From Gammaproteobacteria bacterium (GTDB lineage: Bacteria > Pseudomonadota > Gammaproteobacteria > Chromatiales > Chromatiaceae): a DNA stretch of 35,176 nucleotides. The translations under genes were made by a program, and so were the position numbers. Numbering within the stretch: the stretch's first letter is position 1; the number at the start of each line of letters is the position of its first letter. This document shows positions 22,832-31,410 of this stretch, piece after piece. The notes under the pieces were generated by a model. The model saw only the letters and a program-made list of their open reading frames with translations, had not been told where the DNA came from and searched no databases. Location of the stretch: positions 1-35,176 of the forward strand of contig WFXD01000058.1 in NCBI GenBank assembly GCA_015490795.1. Direction: 5' to 3'.

Positions 22832-25800
22832 TTACTGCCTGCCAGAGATCAGGTCGAGCAGGTTGGTGACCTGTTCGATGCGTCTGTTGCGGTCAGAAAG
22901 GTCTTTGTAGAAGCGCAGCCGGTTGCTGCCATCCAGTTTGAACTCTCTGGGGCGTGACTGAATCAGCTGGATCAGGTGCATGGGGTCGATCTTGGGCGTC
23001 TCGTCAAAGATGATGCGGCCGCTCTCCGGGCCAACCTCTATCTTGCGGATGCCCAGGGGCTGAGCCTCGAGCTTCAGCTGGGTGATGCCGAACAGGAATT
23101 TGGCCGGCTCCGGCAGCAGGCCGAAGCGGTCGATCATCTCCACCTGCAGTTCGCGCAGTTCGCTCTTTGAGCGGGCGCTGGCGATCCGCTTGTAGAGCAC
23201 CAGCCGCGAGTGTACATCGGGCAGATAATCCTCCGGCAGCAGTGCTGGCAGTTGCAGGTCGATCTCGGCACCGTGATCCAGCGGCCGATCCAGCTCGGGC
23301 TGGCGTCCCGCCTTCAGCGCCGCCACCGCCCGCTCCAGCAGGTCGCTGTAGAGAGTGAAGCCGATCTCGTGGATCTGCCCGCTCTGGTCATCGCCCAGCA
23401 GCTCGCCAGCCCCGCGAATCTCCAGATCGTGTGTAGCGAGGGTGAAACCGGCGCCCAGCTCCTCCAGCGATTCGATCGCCTCCAGCCGTTTTTTGGCATC
23501 GGGCGTCATGCTCTTGGGCGGCGGGGTGAGCAGGTAGGCGTAGGCGCGGTGGTGGGAGCGCCCGACCCGGCCGCGCAGCTGGTGCAGCTGCGCCAGCCCC
23601 AGTTTGTCGGCGCGGTTGATGATGATGGTGTTGGCGCTGGGTACGTCGATGCCGCTCTCGACAATGGTGGTGCAGACCAGGATGTTGAAGCGCTGATGAT
23701 AGAAGTCGCGCATGATCTGTTCCAGTTTTCGCTCCCGCATCTGGCCGTGCGCGGTCTGCACCCGTGCGCCGGGCAGCAGTTTCCCCAGGCGGGCGGCGAT
23801 GTTCTCAATGGTCTGTACCTCGTTGTGCAGAAAATAGACCTGCCCGCCCCGTTTGATCTCGCGCTGGCAGGCCTCGGCGATCAGGGTGTCGTTCCACTGG
23901 CTGATGAAGGTCTTGATCGGGTGGCGGCCGGTGGGGGGGGTGGCGATGATGGAGAGGTCGCGCAGCCCGGCCATCGACATGTTCAGCGTGCGCGGGATCG
24001 GGGTGGCGGTGAGGGTGAGCAGATCGACCTCGCTGCGCAGTGATTTCAGCCGCTCCTTGTGGCGTACGCCGAAGCGGTGCTCTTCGTCGATGATGGCCAG
24101 CCCCAGCCGCTTGAATGTAACGCCGGACTGTAGCAGCTTGTGGGTGCCGATGATGATATCCACCTGGCCGGATGCCAGTCCGGTGAGCACCTCTTGCTGC
24201 TGCTTGGCGCTGCGGAAGCGGGAGAGTGACTCGACCCGCACCGGCCAGTCGGCAAAGCGGTCGGCAAAGTTCTGGTAGTGCTGCTGAGCCAGCAGTGTGG
24301 TGGGCACCAGCACCGCCACCTGTCTGCCCCCCTGTACGGCGCAGAAGGCGGCGCGCATGGCGACCTCGGTCTTGCCGAAGCCGACATCGCCACATATAAC
24401 GCGATCCATCGGGTGGGGCGAGGCCATATCGGCCAGCACCTTTTCGATCGCCTGCGACTGGTCGGGTGTCTCTTCAAACTCGAAGGCGGCGGCGAAGGTG
24501 GCGTATTCGTCACCCGGCTGCGGGTAGGCGAAGCCGGGGTTGGCGGCGCGCCGGGCGTAGATCTCCAGCAGCTCTGCGGCGACGTCACGCACCCGTTCGC
24601 TGGCCTTGCGTTTGAGGCGCTCCCACTGTTCGCCGCCCAGCCGGTGCAGCGGTGCCTTTTCCGGCGAGGCGCCGGAGTAACGGCTGATCAGGTGCAGTGA
24701 GGAGACCGGCACATAGAGCTTGTCGCCCCGGGCGTACTCCAGGGTGAGGAACTCGGTCGCCATCCCCCCTACATCGAGGGATTGCAGCCCCAGGTAGCGT
24801 CCCACGCCGTGATCCTCGTGCACCACCGGGGCGCCGATGTGCAGCTCGGTCAGGTTGCGGATGATCTGATCCGGGTCGGATTCCGAACTCTTGCGGCGGC
24901 GCTCCTGCCGTACCCGTTCGCCCAGCAGCTGTGTCTCGGTGATGATGACCAGACCGGCATCCTTCAGCCAGAGCCCCTGCTCCTGCGGCGAGACGGTCAG
25001 TGCCAGCGGGGCGTCGGATGTGAGGAATGCCTGCCAGCTCTCCAGCACGGCGGGTCTGATCTCGAAGCCGTGCAGGGTATCGAGCAGCATCTCGCGGCGG
25101 CCGGCGCTCTCGGCGATGAAGAGTATGCGTCCCGGCTGGCTGGCGATGAAGGCCTGCAGGGCCGCGGCCGGTTGCGCCGTGCGCGCCTGCAACCCCAGTG
25201 GCGGCAGGGTTGCGGTGCCGAAGTTGTGGAAACCGGCATAGCCCTTGCGGCGGCTGGGGATCTCATGGTGTTCAATCTGTATGGATCTGCCCTGGTTGAG
25301 CCGGGCGGCCAGCTCGTCGGCGGTGAGATAGAGCTCTGCCGGTTTCAGGATCGGGCGTTCAGTATCGTGCCGACGCTGCTCGTAGCGTGTCTCAACCTGT
25401 TGCAGGAACTGGGTGGAGTGGCTGCGTGTCTGTCCAATCTCGATGGTCAGACACTGTTCCGGCAGATAGTCGAACAGGCTGGCGGTCTGCTCAAAAAAGA
25501 GCGGCAGGTAGTACTCCAGCCCGCCGGGGGCGTTGCCTTCGCTCACTTCATGGTAGATCAGGCTGCGCTGTGGATCACCCTCTATCCGGGTGCGGTGAGC
25601 CTGGCGGAACTGCTCGATACCCGCCTCGTTGAGCGGAAATTCGCGGGCAGGCAGCATCTTGATCTGCGTTACCTTTGCTATCGAGCGCTGGCTCTCCGGG
25701 TCGAAGGTGCGGATGCTGTCAACCGTATCGTCGAACAGGTCGATGCGAAAGGGGTGCGGACTGCCCATTGGAAAGATGTCAAGCAGTGAGCCGCGCACGG

Positions 25801-26308
25801 CAAATTCGCCGTGCGCCATCACCTGGGATACGCACTGGTAGCTGGCAGACTCCAGTTGTCGGCGGGTTTTGTCCAAAACAAGCGGCTCGCCGGTTGCAAC
25901 CAGCAGGCTGTTGGCATGGACATAGCTACAGGGCGGCAGGCGTTGCAGCAGGGTGCTGACCGGGACAATCAGCAGCCCCTTGTGGATGCTGGAGAGCCGG
26001 TAGAGCGTCAGCAGCCGCTGTGAGACCAGCTCGGGCAGGGGTGAAAAGATGTCGTAGGGCAGGGTCTCCCAATCGGGAAAGTTCAGAATGGGCAGCGCCT
26101 CTTGCCCTGAAAAGAAGGCCAGCTCCTGCTCCAGTTCTGTGGCTGACCGGGCATCTTCAGTGATGACCAGGGTGAGTCCCGAGTGGCTTTTTGCGGCAGA
26201 GGCGATAGCCAGAGCGGTACTGCTGCCATAGAGCTGACCCCACTGCAGCCGCTCGTTGGGCGAGGTGGGAAGGAGGGGGTGTAGCGGGTTGGCTGGGGCT
26301 GCTGGCAT
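22832..26308 (-). CDS. mfd: Transcription-repair coupling factor
   Basis: The protein has 1158 residues, full length for Mfd. It displaces stalled RNA polymerase and recruits UvrAB. Domains in order: the UvrB-homology module (FFSGQEALPILNFPDWETLPYD near 70-90), the RNA polymerase interaction domain (GAPVVHEDHGVGRYLGLQ near 495-512), the ATPase with Walker A GDVGFGKTEVAMRAAF (near 640), DEEH box IIDEEHRFGVRHKER and TATPIPRTLNMSMAGLRD, helicase domain 2 with QLRGRVGR, and the TRG and C-terminal D7 domain. All motifs are intact. It is transcribed toward csiV and diverges from the copper-chaperone gene. Its coding DNA is notably GC-rich, which creates several long spurious frames on the other strand. 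Confidence 0.97.
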   Translation of the reverse strand: MPAAPANPLHPLLPTSPNERLQWGQLYGSSTALAIASAAKSHSGLTLVITEDARSATELEQELAFFSGQEALPILNFPDWETLPYDIFSPLPELVSQRLLTLYRLSSIHKGLLIVPVSTLLQRLPPCSYVHANSLLVATGEPLVLDKTRRQLESASYQCVSQVMAHGEFAVRGSLLDIFPMGSPHPFRIDLFDDTVDSIRTFDPESQRSIAKVTQIKMLPAREFPLNEAGIEQFRQAHRTRIEGDPQRSLIYHEVSEGNAPGGLEYYLPLFFEQTASLFDYLPEQCLTIEIGQTRSHSTQFLQQVETRYEQRRHDTERPILKPAELYLTADELAARLNQGRSIQIEHHEIPSRRKGYAGFHNFGTATLPPLGLQARTAQPAAALQAFIASQPGRILFIAESAGRREMLLDTLHGFEIRPAVLESWQAFLTSDAPLALTVSPQEQGLWLKDAGLVIITETQLLGERVRQERRRKSSESDPDQIIRNLTELHIGAPVVHEDHGVGRYLGLQSLDVGGMATEFLTLEYARGDKLYVPVSSLHLISRYSGASPEKAPLHRLGGEQWERLKRKASERVRDVAAELLEIYARRAANPGFAYPQPGDEYATFAAAFEFEETPDQSQAIEKVLADMASPHPMDRVICGDVGFGKTEVAMRAAFCAVQGGRQVAVLVPTTLLAQQHYQNFADRFADWPVRVESLSRFRSAKQQQEVLTGLASGQVDIIIGTHKLLQSGVTFKRLGLAIIDEEHRFGVRHKERLKSLRSEVDLLTLTATPIPRTLNMSMAGLRDLSIIATPPTGRHPIKTFISQWNDTLIAEACQREIKRGGQVYFLHNEVQTIENIAARLGKLLPGARVQTAHGQMRERKLEQIMRDFYHQRFNILVCTTIVESGIDVPSANTIIINRADKLGLAQLHQLRGRVGRSHHRAYAYLLTPPPKSMTPDAKKRLEAIESLEELGAGFTLATHDLEIRGAGELLGDDQSGQIHEIGFTLYSDLLERAVAALKAGRQPELDRPLDHGAEIDLQLPALLPEDYLPDVHSRLVLYKRIASARSKSELRELQVEMIDRFGLLPEPAKFLFGITQLKLEAQPLGIRKIEVGPESGRIIFDETPKIDPMHLIQLIQSRPREFKLDGSNRLRFYKDLSDRNRRIEQVTNLLDLISGRQ

Positions 26309-26358
26309 CTATCGACTGTTTTGGCTGCGGAGAAAACCGTGTATTCTCGCATATTTAC

Positions 26359-26392
26359 ACCTGAATGCTGCAAGCACTTGCAGTATTCAGGT
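26359..26392. promoter_or_regulatory. 34-bp near-perfect palindrome between mfd and the copper-chaperone gene
   Basis: ACCTGAAT-G-CTGCAAG is mirrored by CTTGCAG-T-ATTCAGGT around a CA centre, leaving a single mismatched pair. It sits in the 182-bp divergent gap, about 50 bp from the mfd start and 99 bp from the lipoprotein start. There is no T-run on either side, so a dimeric regulator site is more likely than a terminator. Which gene it controls is unknown. Confidence 0.5.
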
Positions 26393-26490
26393 TGCAGGCA
26401 GGGTTGCAGTCCTGTCCGGGTGTGTCGTTTTGCCACATACCGGGGCTGTTCCCCATGCCTTATACTCTTAACCCTTTCGAGGTGCGTTAT

Positions 26491-26958
26491 ATGTTTTCCA
26501 TGTCAATGATTATCAGACGGTTTTACCTGTCGTGCAGGGTGTTGCTATGCTCCTTCATGCTGGCAGGGTGTGCCGAGGCCGGGCTTGAAATCAGCGATGC
26601 CTGGATTGCCGAAGCACCGCCAAATGTGATGGCGCAGGCAGGTTATCTGACACTGAAGAATGGCACAGCCAGGCCAGCGAGCCTGATTGGCGTGACCAGT
26701 GATGCCTTCAAGAGTGTTCAGATTCACCAGACACAGCATGATGCCGCAATGGGGATGATGAAGATGTCCCATGCAAAAGAGGTTGTGATCCCTGCTGGCA
26801 GCACACTGCAATTTAAGCCGGGTGGCTATCACCTGATGTTGATGCAGCCAAAATCGGCACTGAAGGCGGGCGATCAGGTTGAGATGACCCTGACCTTTGC
26901 CGACGGTGCTGAATCCAGGGTCACCTTCACGGTGCGGCGTAATAAATTTACGCTTTAG
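26491..26958 (+). CDS. PCu(A)C-type copper chaperone lipoprotein
   Basis: The protein has 155 residues from the ATG at 26491, which has a GAGGTG site 7 bases upstream; the frame extends further upstream without conservation. The leader ends in a lipobox, FMLAGC, so the mature protein is anchored in a membrane. The periplasmic copper-chaperone domain has the H-M-H-M ligand set: SVQIHQTQHDAAMGMMKM and GGYHLMLM. DAWIAEAPPNVMAQAGYLTL is the typical first strand. Relatives deliver Cu(I) to cytochrome oxidase or handle copper stress. A second small membrane-anchored gene follows 16 bp later. Confidence 0.9.
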   Translation: MFSMSMIIRRFYLSCRVLLCSFMLAGCAEAGLEISDAWIAEAPPNVMAQAGYLTLKNGTARPASLIGVTSDAFKSVQIHQTQHDAAMGMMKMSHAKEVVIPAGSTLQFKPGGYHLMLMQPKSALKAGDQVEMTLTFADGAESRVTFTVRRNKFTL

Positions 26959-26974
26959 GATTTGCATCCTGGCT

Positions 26975-27439
26975 GTGACACAAAAAATCTGGATGGGTGC
27001 GACGGCACTCATACTGGTTGCCGTTGTTGGGATTGGTGGCCTGCAGATCTGGCGGCAGACGCCAAAGGATATTGTGGCCACCGCAGCGCTGGATAGCCGC
27101 TGTGATCTACAGGCGGGGGGGTGTGAATCCCGTTTTCCGGACGGTGGCCGGGTTAGCTTCTCGATTGAGCCACGCCCCATCGTAAGTCTGAAGTCGCTGC
27201 AACTGAAGGTTCAGGTAGCGGGTCTGGAGGTGCAGGCAGTGGCCGTCGATTTCCGTGGGCTGGGTATGAACATGGGGTTCAACCGGCCGCATCTACAGCA
27301 GGATGCCGAAGGTGAGTATTCAGGCACGGGGGTCCTCGCTGCCTGTATTGTGGATCGCATGGTCTGGGAGGCTACCGTACTGGTAACGACCCGTGATGGC
27401 GTTTATGCTTTCCCCTTCCGTTTTGAAACGATGCGCTGA
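26975..27439 (+). CDS. Membrane-anchored periplasmic protein of unknown function
   Basis: From the GTG at 26975 the protein has 154 residues; an ATG at 26993 would remove six. It has an N-terminal signal anchor (MGATALILVAVVGIGGLQIW) followed by a soluble periplasmic domain. Cysteines in DSRCDLQAGGCESRFPDGG and in VLAACIVDRM could form disulfides or bind metal. DFRGLGMNMGFNRPHL and VLVTTRDGVYAFPFRFE suggest a beta-sandwich. It follows the copper chaperone by 16 bp and is likely cotranscribed, so a role in metal delivery to respiratory enzymes is possible, but I do not recognise the family. Confidence 0.65.
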   Translation: MTQKIWMGATALILVAVVGIGGLQIWRQTPKDIVATAALDSRCDLQAGGCESRFPDGGRVSFSIEPRPIVSLKSLQLKVQVAGLEVQAVAVDFRGLGMNMGFNRPHLQQDAEGEYSGTGVLAACIVDRMVWEATVLVTTRDGVYAFPFRFETMR

Positions 27440-27508
27440 TAGAAGACGGGGCTTCCGTCCCGCAGATCTATAGATGGCGAGAGTCAACGCCTGCTTCCGA
27501 ATACAACA

Positions 27509-28645
27509 ATGAACATCTATCTTGTAGGTGGTGCCATACGTGACCGGCTGCTGGGGCTGCCGGTGCATGAGCGTGACTGGGTGGTGACTGGCGCAACCGG
27601 GCCGGAGATGCTGGCCGCAGGGTTCCATCCCGCAGATGCCGATTTCCCGGTTTTTCTGCACCCCGAAACAGGAGAGGAGTACGCGCTGGCCCGCACCGAA
27701 ACCAAAACGGGTGCCGGGTATAAGGGGTTTGAGGTGGATGCCTCTCCAACCGTCACACTGGAGCAGGATCTGGCCCGGCGTGACCTCACCATCAATGCGT
27801 TGGCGGAAGATGAAAAGGGGCAACTTATCGACCCTTTCCGGGGGCAGCAGGATCTGGATGCCGGGCTGCTGCGCCATATCACCCCCGCCTTTGTGGAAGA
27901 TCCGGTTCGGCTGCTCAGGGTGGCGCGATTCGCTGCTCATCTGGGGGGGCTGGGCTTTGAGGTTGCCGCAGATACCCAAGCCCTGATGGTGCAGATGGCG
28001 CAGTCGGATGAGCTGCAACATCTCCGGCCGGAGCGCATCTGGCGGGAGATGCGCAAGGCGCTGCTTGAGCCGCAACCCTGGCGCTTCTTTGAGGTGCTGC
28101 TCCAGTGCGGGGCGCTTGAGCGGCTGATCCCTGAGCTGGCTGCTGCAATCAGAGAGAGCGGTGCCGGGCCGCCCCCCTTTACTGCATTGCGCAGAGTGGC
28201 TGAGCAGAGTGATGAGCTTGCTGTTCGCTTTGCCGCAGCGCTCTATCCGGCAGTGGAGGCCACGGCCTCCGTAACGGCACTCTGCAACAGGTTGCGTGCA
28301 GAGAGGGGGTGCAGCGATCTGCTGGGTCTGGTTGTTCGTTTGGAGTCAGCGTTTATTGCAGCAAAAAAAGCCGGGGCTGAAGCCCTGTTGCAGCTTTTGG
28401 AAGAGGCAAGGGCGCAGCAGCAGCCCAGGCGGTTTCAGGGCTTTCTCCGGGTTTGTGAGGCGCTCTGGCCGGACGATGCGGAGGTTGCCGTTGTGCGGCT
28501 GAAGTTGGCGCTGATGGGCATGGATGATATTGTCGCCGGTGATCTGCTCGCTGAGGGGTACCAGGGCTTGGCGCTGGGGGTGGAGCTTGCGCAACGGCGC
28601 GTCCAGGCTATTGAAAAGAGAGTGATGAGTATTGCCCATGATTGA
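27509..28645 (+). CDS. cca: CCA-adding tRNA nucleotidyltransferase (no HD domain)
   Basis: The protein has 378 residues, of the gammaproteobacterial Cca type. It adds or repairs the 3' CCA of tRNA. The nucleotidyltransferase head is complete: YLVGGAIRDRLLG, HERDWVVTGATGPEML, DFPVFLHPETGEEYALARTE, RRDLTINALA, and the RNA-binding LRHITPAFVEDPVRLLRVARFA. In Escherichia coli a phosphohydrolase HD domain follows. Here the matching region (RFAAALYPAVEATAS) has no HD or HTL motif, so the extra phosphatase activities are probably absent. It overlaps tusA by 8 bp. Confidence 0.93.
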   Translation: MNIYLVGGAIRDRLLGLPVHERDWVVTGATGPEMLAAGFHPADADFPVFLHPETGEEYALARTETKTGAGYKGFEVDASPTVTLEQDLARRDLTINALAEDEKGQLIDPFRGQQDLDAGLLRHITPAFVEDPVRLLRVARFAAHLGGLGFEVAADTQALMVQMAQSDELQHLRPERIWREMRKALLEPQPWRFFEVLLQCGALERLIPELAAAIRESGAGPPPFTALRRVAEQSDELAVRFAAALYPAVEATASVTALCNRLRAERGCSDLLGLVVRLESAFIAAKKAGAEALLQLLEEARAQQQPRRFQGFLRVCEALWPDDAEVAVVRLKLALMGMDDIVAGDLLAEGYQGLALGVELAQRRVQAIEKRVMSIAHD

Positions 28646-28868
28646 GTGTGATGAAGAGCTGGATCTCTCCGGCCTGAGCTGTCCACTGCCCACACTGCGC
28701 GCCAGCAAGGCGCTGGCGGGCATGGCGCCCGGCCAGGTGCTGCATGTGATTGCCACCGATCCGGGCACGGCCAGGGATCTTCCGGCCTTTATCAAAAACA
28801 GCGGCAATGAGCTGCTGGAGTCCCGCGAAGAGGCGGGCAGGTTCTATTATCTTTTGCGAAAGGTGTAG
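28638..28868 (+). CDS. TusA-family sulfurtransferase
   Basis: The protein has 76 residues from the ATG at 28638, inside the last codons of cca. LDLSGLSCPLPTLRASKAL holds the CPxP motif with the sulfur-carrying C15, and VLHVIATDPGTARDLPAF is the rest of the TusA fold. Such proteins pass persulfide sulfur, either for tRNA thiolation (TusA proper) or in sulfur oxidation pathways. The link to the tRNA-maturing cca favours the first, but no tus or dsr gene is in view. It ends 1 bp from the end of the convergent porin gene. Confidence 0.9.
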   Translation: MIECDEELDLSGLSCPLPTLRASKALAGMAPGQVLHVIATDPGTARDLPAFIKNSGNELLESREEAGRFYYLLRKV

Positions 28869-28869
28869 C

Positions 28870-30123
28870 TTAGAACCTGTATTCGACCCCAACCGTTACA
28901 AAGATGGCTGAGGCGTCCTTGAACTTGCCGGTGATGCCTCCGGCCTTGATGTTATCGTCGTCTGCATCCAGCTTTAGCTCTTTTTTGCGATCATAGAGAA
29001 GCGCCCCGCCAATAGTCAGTGAGTCGGTGTACCTGTGTTTGGCCCCCACAGAGAACATGATGGCGTCAGAGTCGGGCAGATCGAAGCCAACGTAGCGCTT
29101 CTGGACGGGGGTCTCGTCGTAGGCGAGTCCCGCCATCAGAGACCACTCCCTATTGAGCTGATGGGTAATGCCCAGGCGATAGCTGTCGCTGTTGACCCAG
29201 TTTTTTATCCCCGGATTATCAAAGGCTGCAAACGGATGGCCTGCGGAGAATGTGCGGTCATAATCAAAATCGAGTTCGTTATAGATGGACCAGAAGGTGC
29301 GCTCAAAGACAACCTCGGCCGTGGTTTTGCTGTTATTGAATGTGTAGGCGGCGGCCAGATTCAGTGCAGCGGGTATCGGCACATCAACCTTGGCATCGCC
29401 AGAGTAGTTGAATGCAGGGGCGGCAGGAAAATCCAGATCGGCATCACCTCTGATGGTAAGCCATATTTTTGACCGGTAGGTTGCGGCCAGGGAGAGGTTG
29501 TCCGCAGGCCGGACCAGGATCGCCAGGTTGTAGCCGTAGTCGATAGAGTCCCCTTTCAGATCCCTGCCAATAGGCACTGCTGCCGCAGCAGAAGGGGAGC
29601 TTTTTACAAGGCCCCGGCTATAGACCACCCGGAAACCCGCGGCAACAGAGAGCGATTCATGCAGCTGGAAGGCAACGGTGGGGTTGGCCTCGTAGGTCTG
29701 AAGGGTGAACTCCTCTGCGGCGGCTTCCGCTGTGCCGCCCCAGCGCTTGCTAAGGCCGGCAGGCGCAACCAGAGAGAGCCCGAAGCGCATGTTGCCCACG
29801 GCCGGGCTGCTGTAGTGGAAGGTGGGGATGATGAAGTGCTCCCGGTTGGTCTCATCCTCGAATGATTCGCCAAATGCTGAACCATCAAAGTCGATAGGGG
29901 TCAGCTGAATGTATGAGAGATCAGCCTCCAGCAGGCTGCGGTCTGCGTTGAATACCATGGCGGCCGGGTTGTAGTATGCTGCATCGGCACCGTGGGCGTT
30001 GGCGACATAGGCGGCGGAGAGGGCGGTTGAGTTGACAGACTGTTCCGGGATTTTGTAACCCCCGGCCATGAGTGGTGATGATAGAATCACTGATGCCAAA
30101 GAGGAGAGTAAAAACTTTTTCAT
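28870..30123 (-). CDS. FadL/OmpP1-type outer-membrane transport protein
   Basis: The protein has 417 residues. A signal peptide ends at SPLMA/GGYK. The FadL hatch start follows: YKIPEQSVNSTALSAAYVANAHGADAAYYNPAAMVF, with its NPA loop (quoted in pieces: GYKIPEQSVNSTALSAAYVA and DAAYYNPAAM). Alternating hydrophobic strands run to a terminal VTVGVEYRF with the C-terminal aromatic residue used for outer-membrane insertion. Such 14-stranded barrels import long-chain fatty acids or aromatic hydrocarbons. No fad genes are nearby, so the substrate is open. Confidence 0.9.
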   Translation of the reverse strand: MKKFLLSSLASVILSSPLMAGGYKIPEQSVNSTALSAAYVANAHGADAAYYNPAAMVFNADRSLLEADLSYIQLTPIDFDGSAFGESFEDETNREHFIIPTFHYSSPAVGNMRFGLSLVAPAGLSKRWGGTAEAAAEEFTLQTYEANPTVAFQLHESLSVAAGFRVVYSRGLVKSSPSAAAAVPIGRDLKGDSIDYGYNLAILVRPADNLSLAATYRSKIWLTIRGDADLDFPAAPAFNYSGDAKVDVPIPAALNLAAAYTFNNSKTTAEVVFERTFWSIYNELDFDYDRTFSAGHPFAAFDNPGIKNWVNSDSYRLGITHQLNREWSLMAGLAYDETPVQKRYVGFDLPDSDAIMFSVGAKHRYTDSLTIGGALLYDRKKELKLDADDDNIKAGGITGKFKDASAIFVTVGVEYRF

Positions 30124-30314
30124 CTCAGCCTTTCCCGGTAGAAGCTAAAAATAGAGGTAATTTCATTGTTATCACTTGGTTGCGATGATTTCGCATGCCG
30201 ATAACGGACGCTAGCATCTTGGGGCTGTTTTCACAAGCGTTTGCTTTTTCCTGTTGATACGGATGGAATGGCAGATTGCGACGATCTTCAATGAACCTCC
30301 AAAGGAGCTGTTTG

Positions 30315-31373
30315 ATGCAGTTTTTAACCCAGTGGTTTAGACGCCATCTCTCCGACTCCGGGGTGGTGTTTCTGGCACTCTTCCTGGTTATTGGTTTTGC
30401 TGTAGTCATCATGATGGGAGATATGTTGATGCCTGTACTGGCCAGTGCAGTCATTGCCTATCTGCTGGATGGTGTCGTTGAGCGATTGAAGAGCCGGGGG
30501 GTGCCGCATATTGTTGCAGTTTCAGTGGTTTTTTGTCTCTTTTTCCTGTTTGTTACGGTCGTGATCTTTGGCCTTGTCCCTATAATCTCCCGCCAGGGCA
30601 CTCAACTCTTCCAGCAACTGCCCATTATGATCTCAAAGGGGCAGCAGGTTTTGATGCAGCTGCCAGACCGTTACCCGGATGTAATTACCGTTGTCCAGCT
30701 GGAGGAGTTTACAGCCGTGCTCAGCCAGAGGATTGCCGAGCTTGGGCAGACCATTGTCTCTGTTTCGCTCTCCTCTGTCGTGGGTGTGATTACGATTCTG
30801 GTCTATTCGGTGCTGATGCCGATGCTGGTCTTCTTTTTCATGAAAGACAAACAGCTGATCATCGACTGGGCACTGGGCTTTATGCCTCAGGATCGCAAGC
30901 TGGCGATCACCGTATGGAGGGATGTGGATCTACAGGTGGCCAACTATGTGCGCGGCAAGTTTATCGAGATCATTGTACTGTGGGCCATCTGCTTCGTGAC
31001 CTTTAAGCTGTTTGGCCTGGAGTATGCCATGTTGCTGAGTGCACTGGTGGGGCTGTCGGTGATTATCCCCTATATTGGTGCCACGGTAGTGACCATCCCG
31101 GTGCTGTTGATTGCCTGGTTTCAATGGGGGTGGGGCAGTGATTTTATCGGATTGACCGTGGCCTATTTTATTATCCAGGCACTGGATGGCAATGTGCTGG
31201 TGCCTCTGCTCTTCTCTGAAGTGGTCAACCTGCACCCTATCGCCATCATTGTGGCTATTTTGGTGTTTGGTGGTTTCTGGGGTTTTTGGGGGGTCTTTTT
31301 TGCCATCCCGCTGGCAACGCTGGTGCAGGCTGTTATCAGCGCCTGGCCCAAGCCTGTTGATCAGCTAGAGTAG
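30315..31373 (+). CDS. perM: AI-2E/PerM-family membrane transporter
   Basis: The protein has 352 residues from the ATG at 30315; AAGGAG at 30302-30307 is a strong ribosome site that decides this start over an upstream one. Eight or so membrane helices are arranged as in the PerM/YdiK family: two near the N-terminus (FLALFLVIGFAVVIMMGDML, VAVSVVFCLFFLFVTVV), an amphipathic central region (about 95-150) and further helices toward the C-terminus. Conserved phrases are VLASAVIAYLLDGVVERL, SVIIPYIGATVV and DGNVLVPLLFSEVVNLHP. Members export small molecules or act as sodium/proton antiporters; the substrate cannot be told from the sequence. Confidence 0.85.
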   Translation: MQFLTQWFRRHLSDSGVVFLALFLVIGFAVVIMMGDMLMPVLASAVIAYLLDGVVERLKSRGVPHIVAVSVVFCLFFLFVTVVIFGLVPIISRQGTQLFQQLPIMISKGQQVLMQLPDRYPDVITVVQLEEFTAVLSQRIAELGQTIVSVSLSSVVGVITILVYSVLMPMLVFFFMKDKQLIIDWALGFMPQDRKLAITVWRDVDLQVANYVRGKFIEIIVLWAICFVTFKLFGLEYAMLLSALVGLSVIIPYIGATVVTIPVLLIAWFQWGWGSDFIGLTVAYFIIQALDGNVLVPLLFSEVVNLHPIAIIVAILVFGGFWGFWGVFFAIPLATLVQAVISAWPKPVDQLE

Positions 31374-31410
31374 GCGCTATAAGTCGGATTGTTATCAGGG
31401 GGTATTTACA

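Noticed and set aside
23210-25789. Long plus-strand open frames opposite mfd (23210-24043 and 24782-25789)
   Set aside because: They are antisense to an intact, strongly conserved mfd, and their translations lack any family pattern; high GC keeps such frames open.
27569-27577. Cca catalytic DxD appearing as ERD
   Set aside because: As I recall, the ERD form is common in Cca proteins of this class, and the rest of the active site is intact, so this is not a sign of inactivation.
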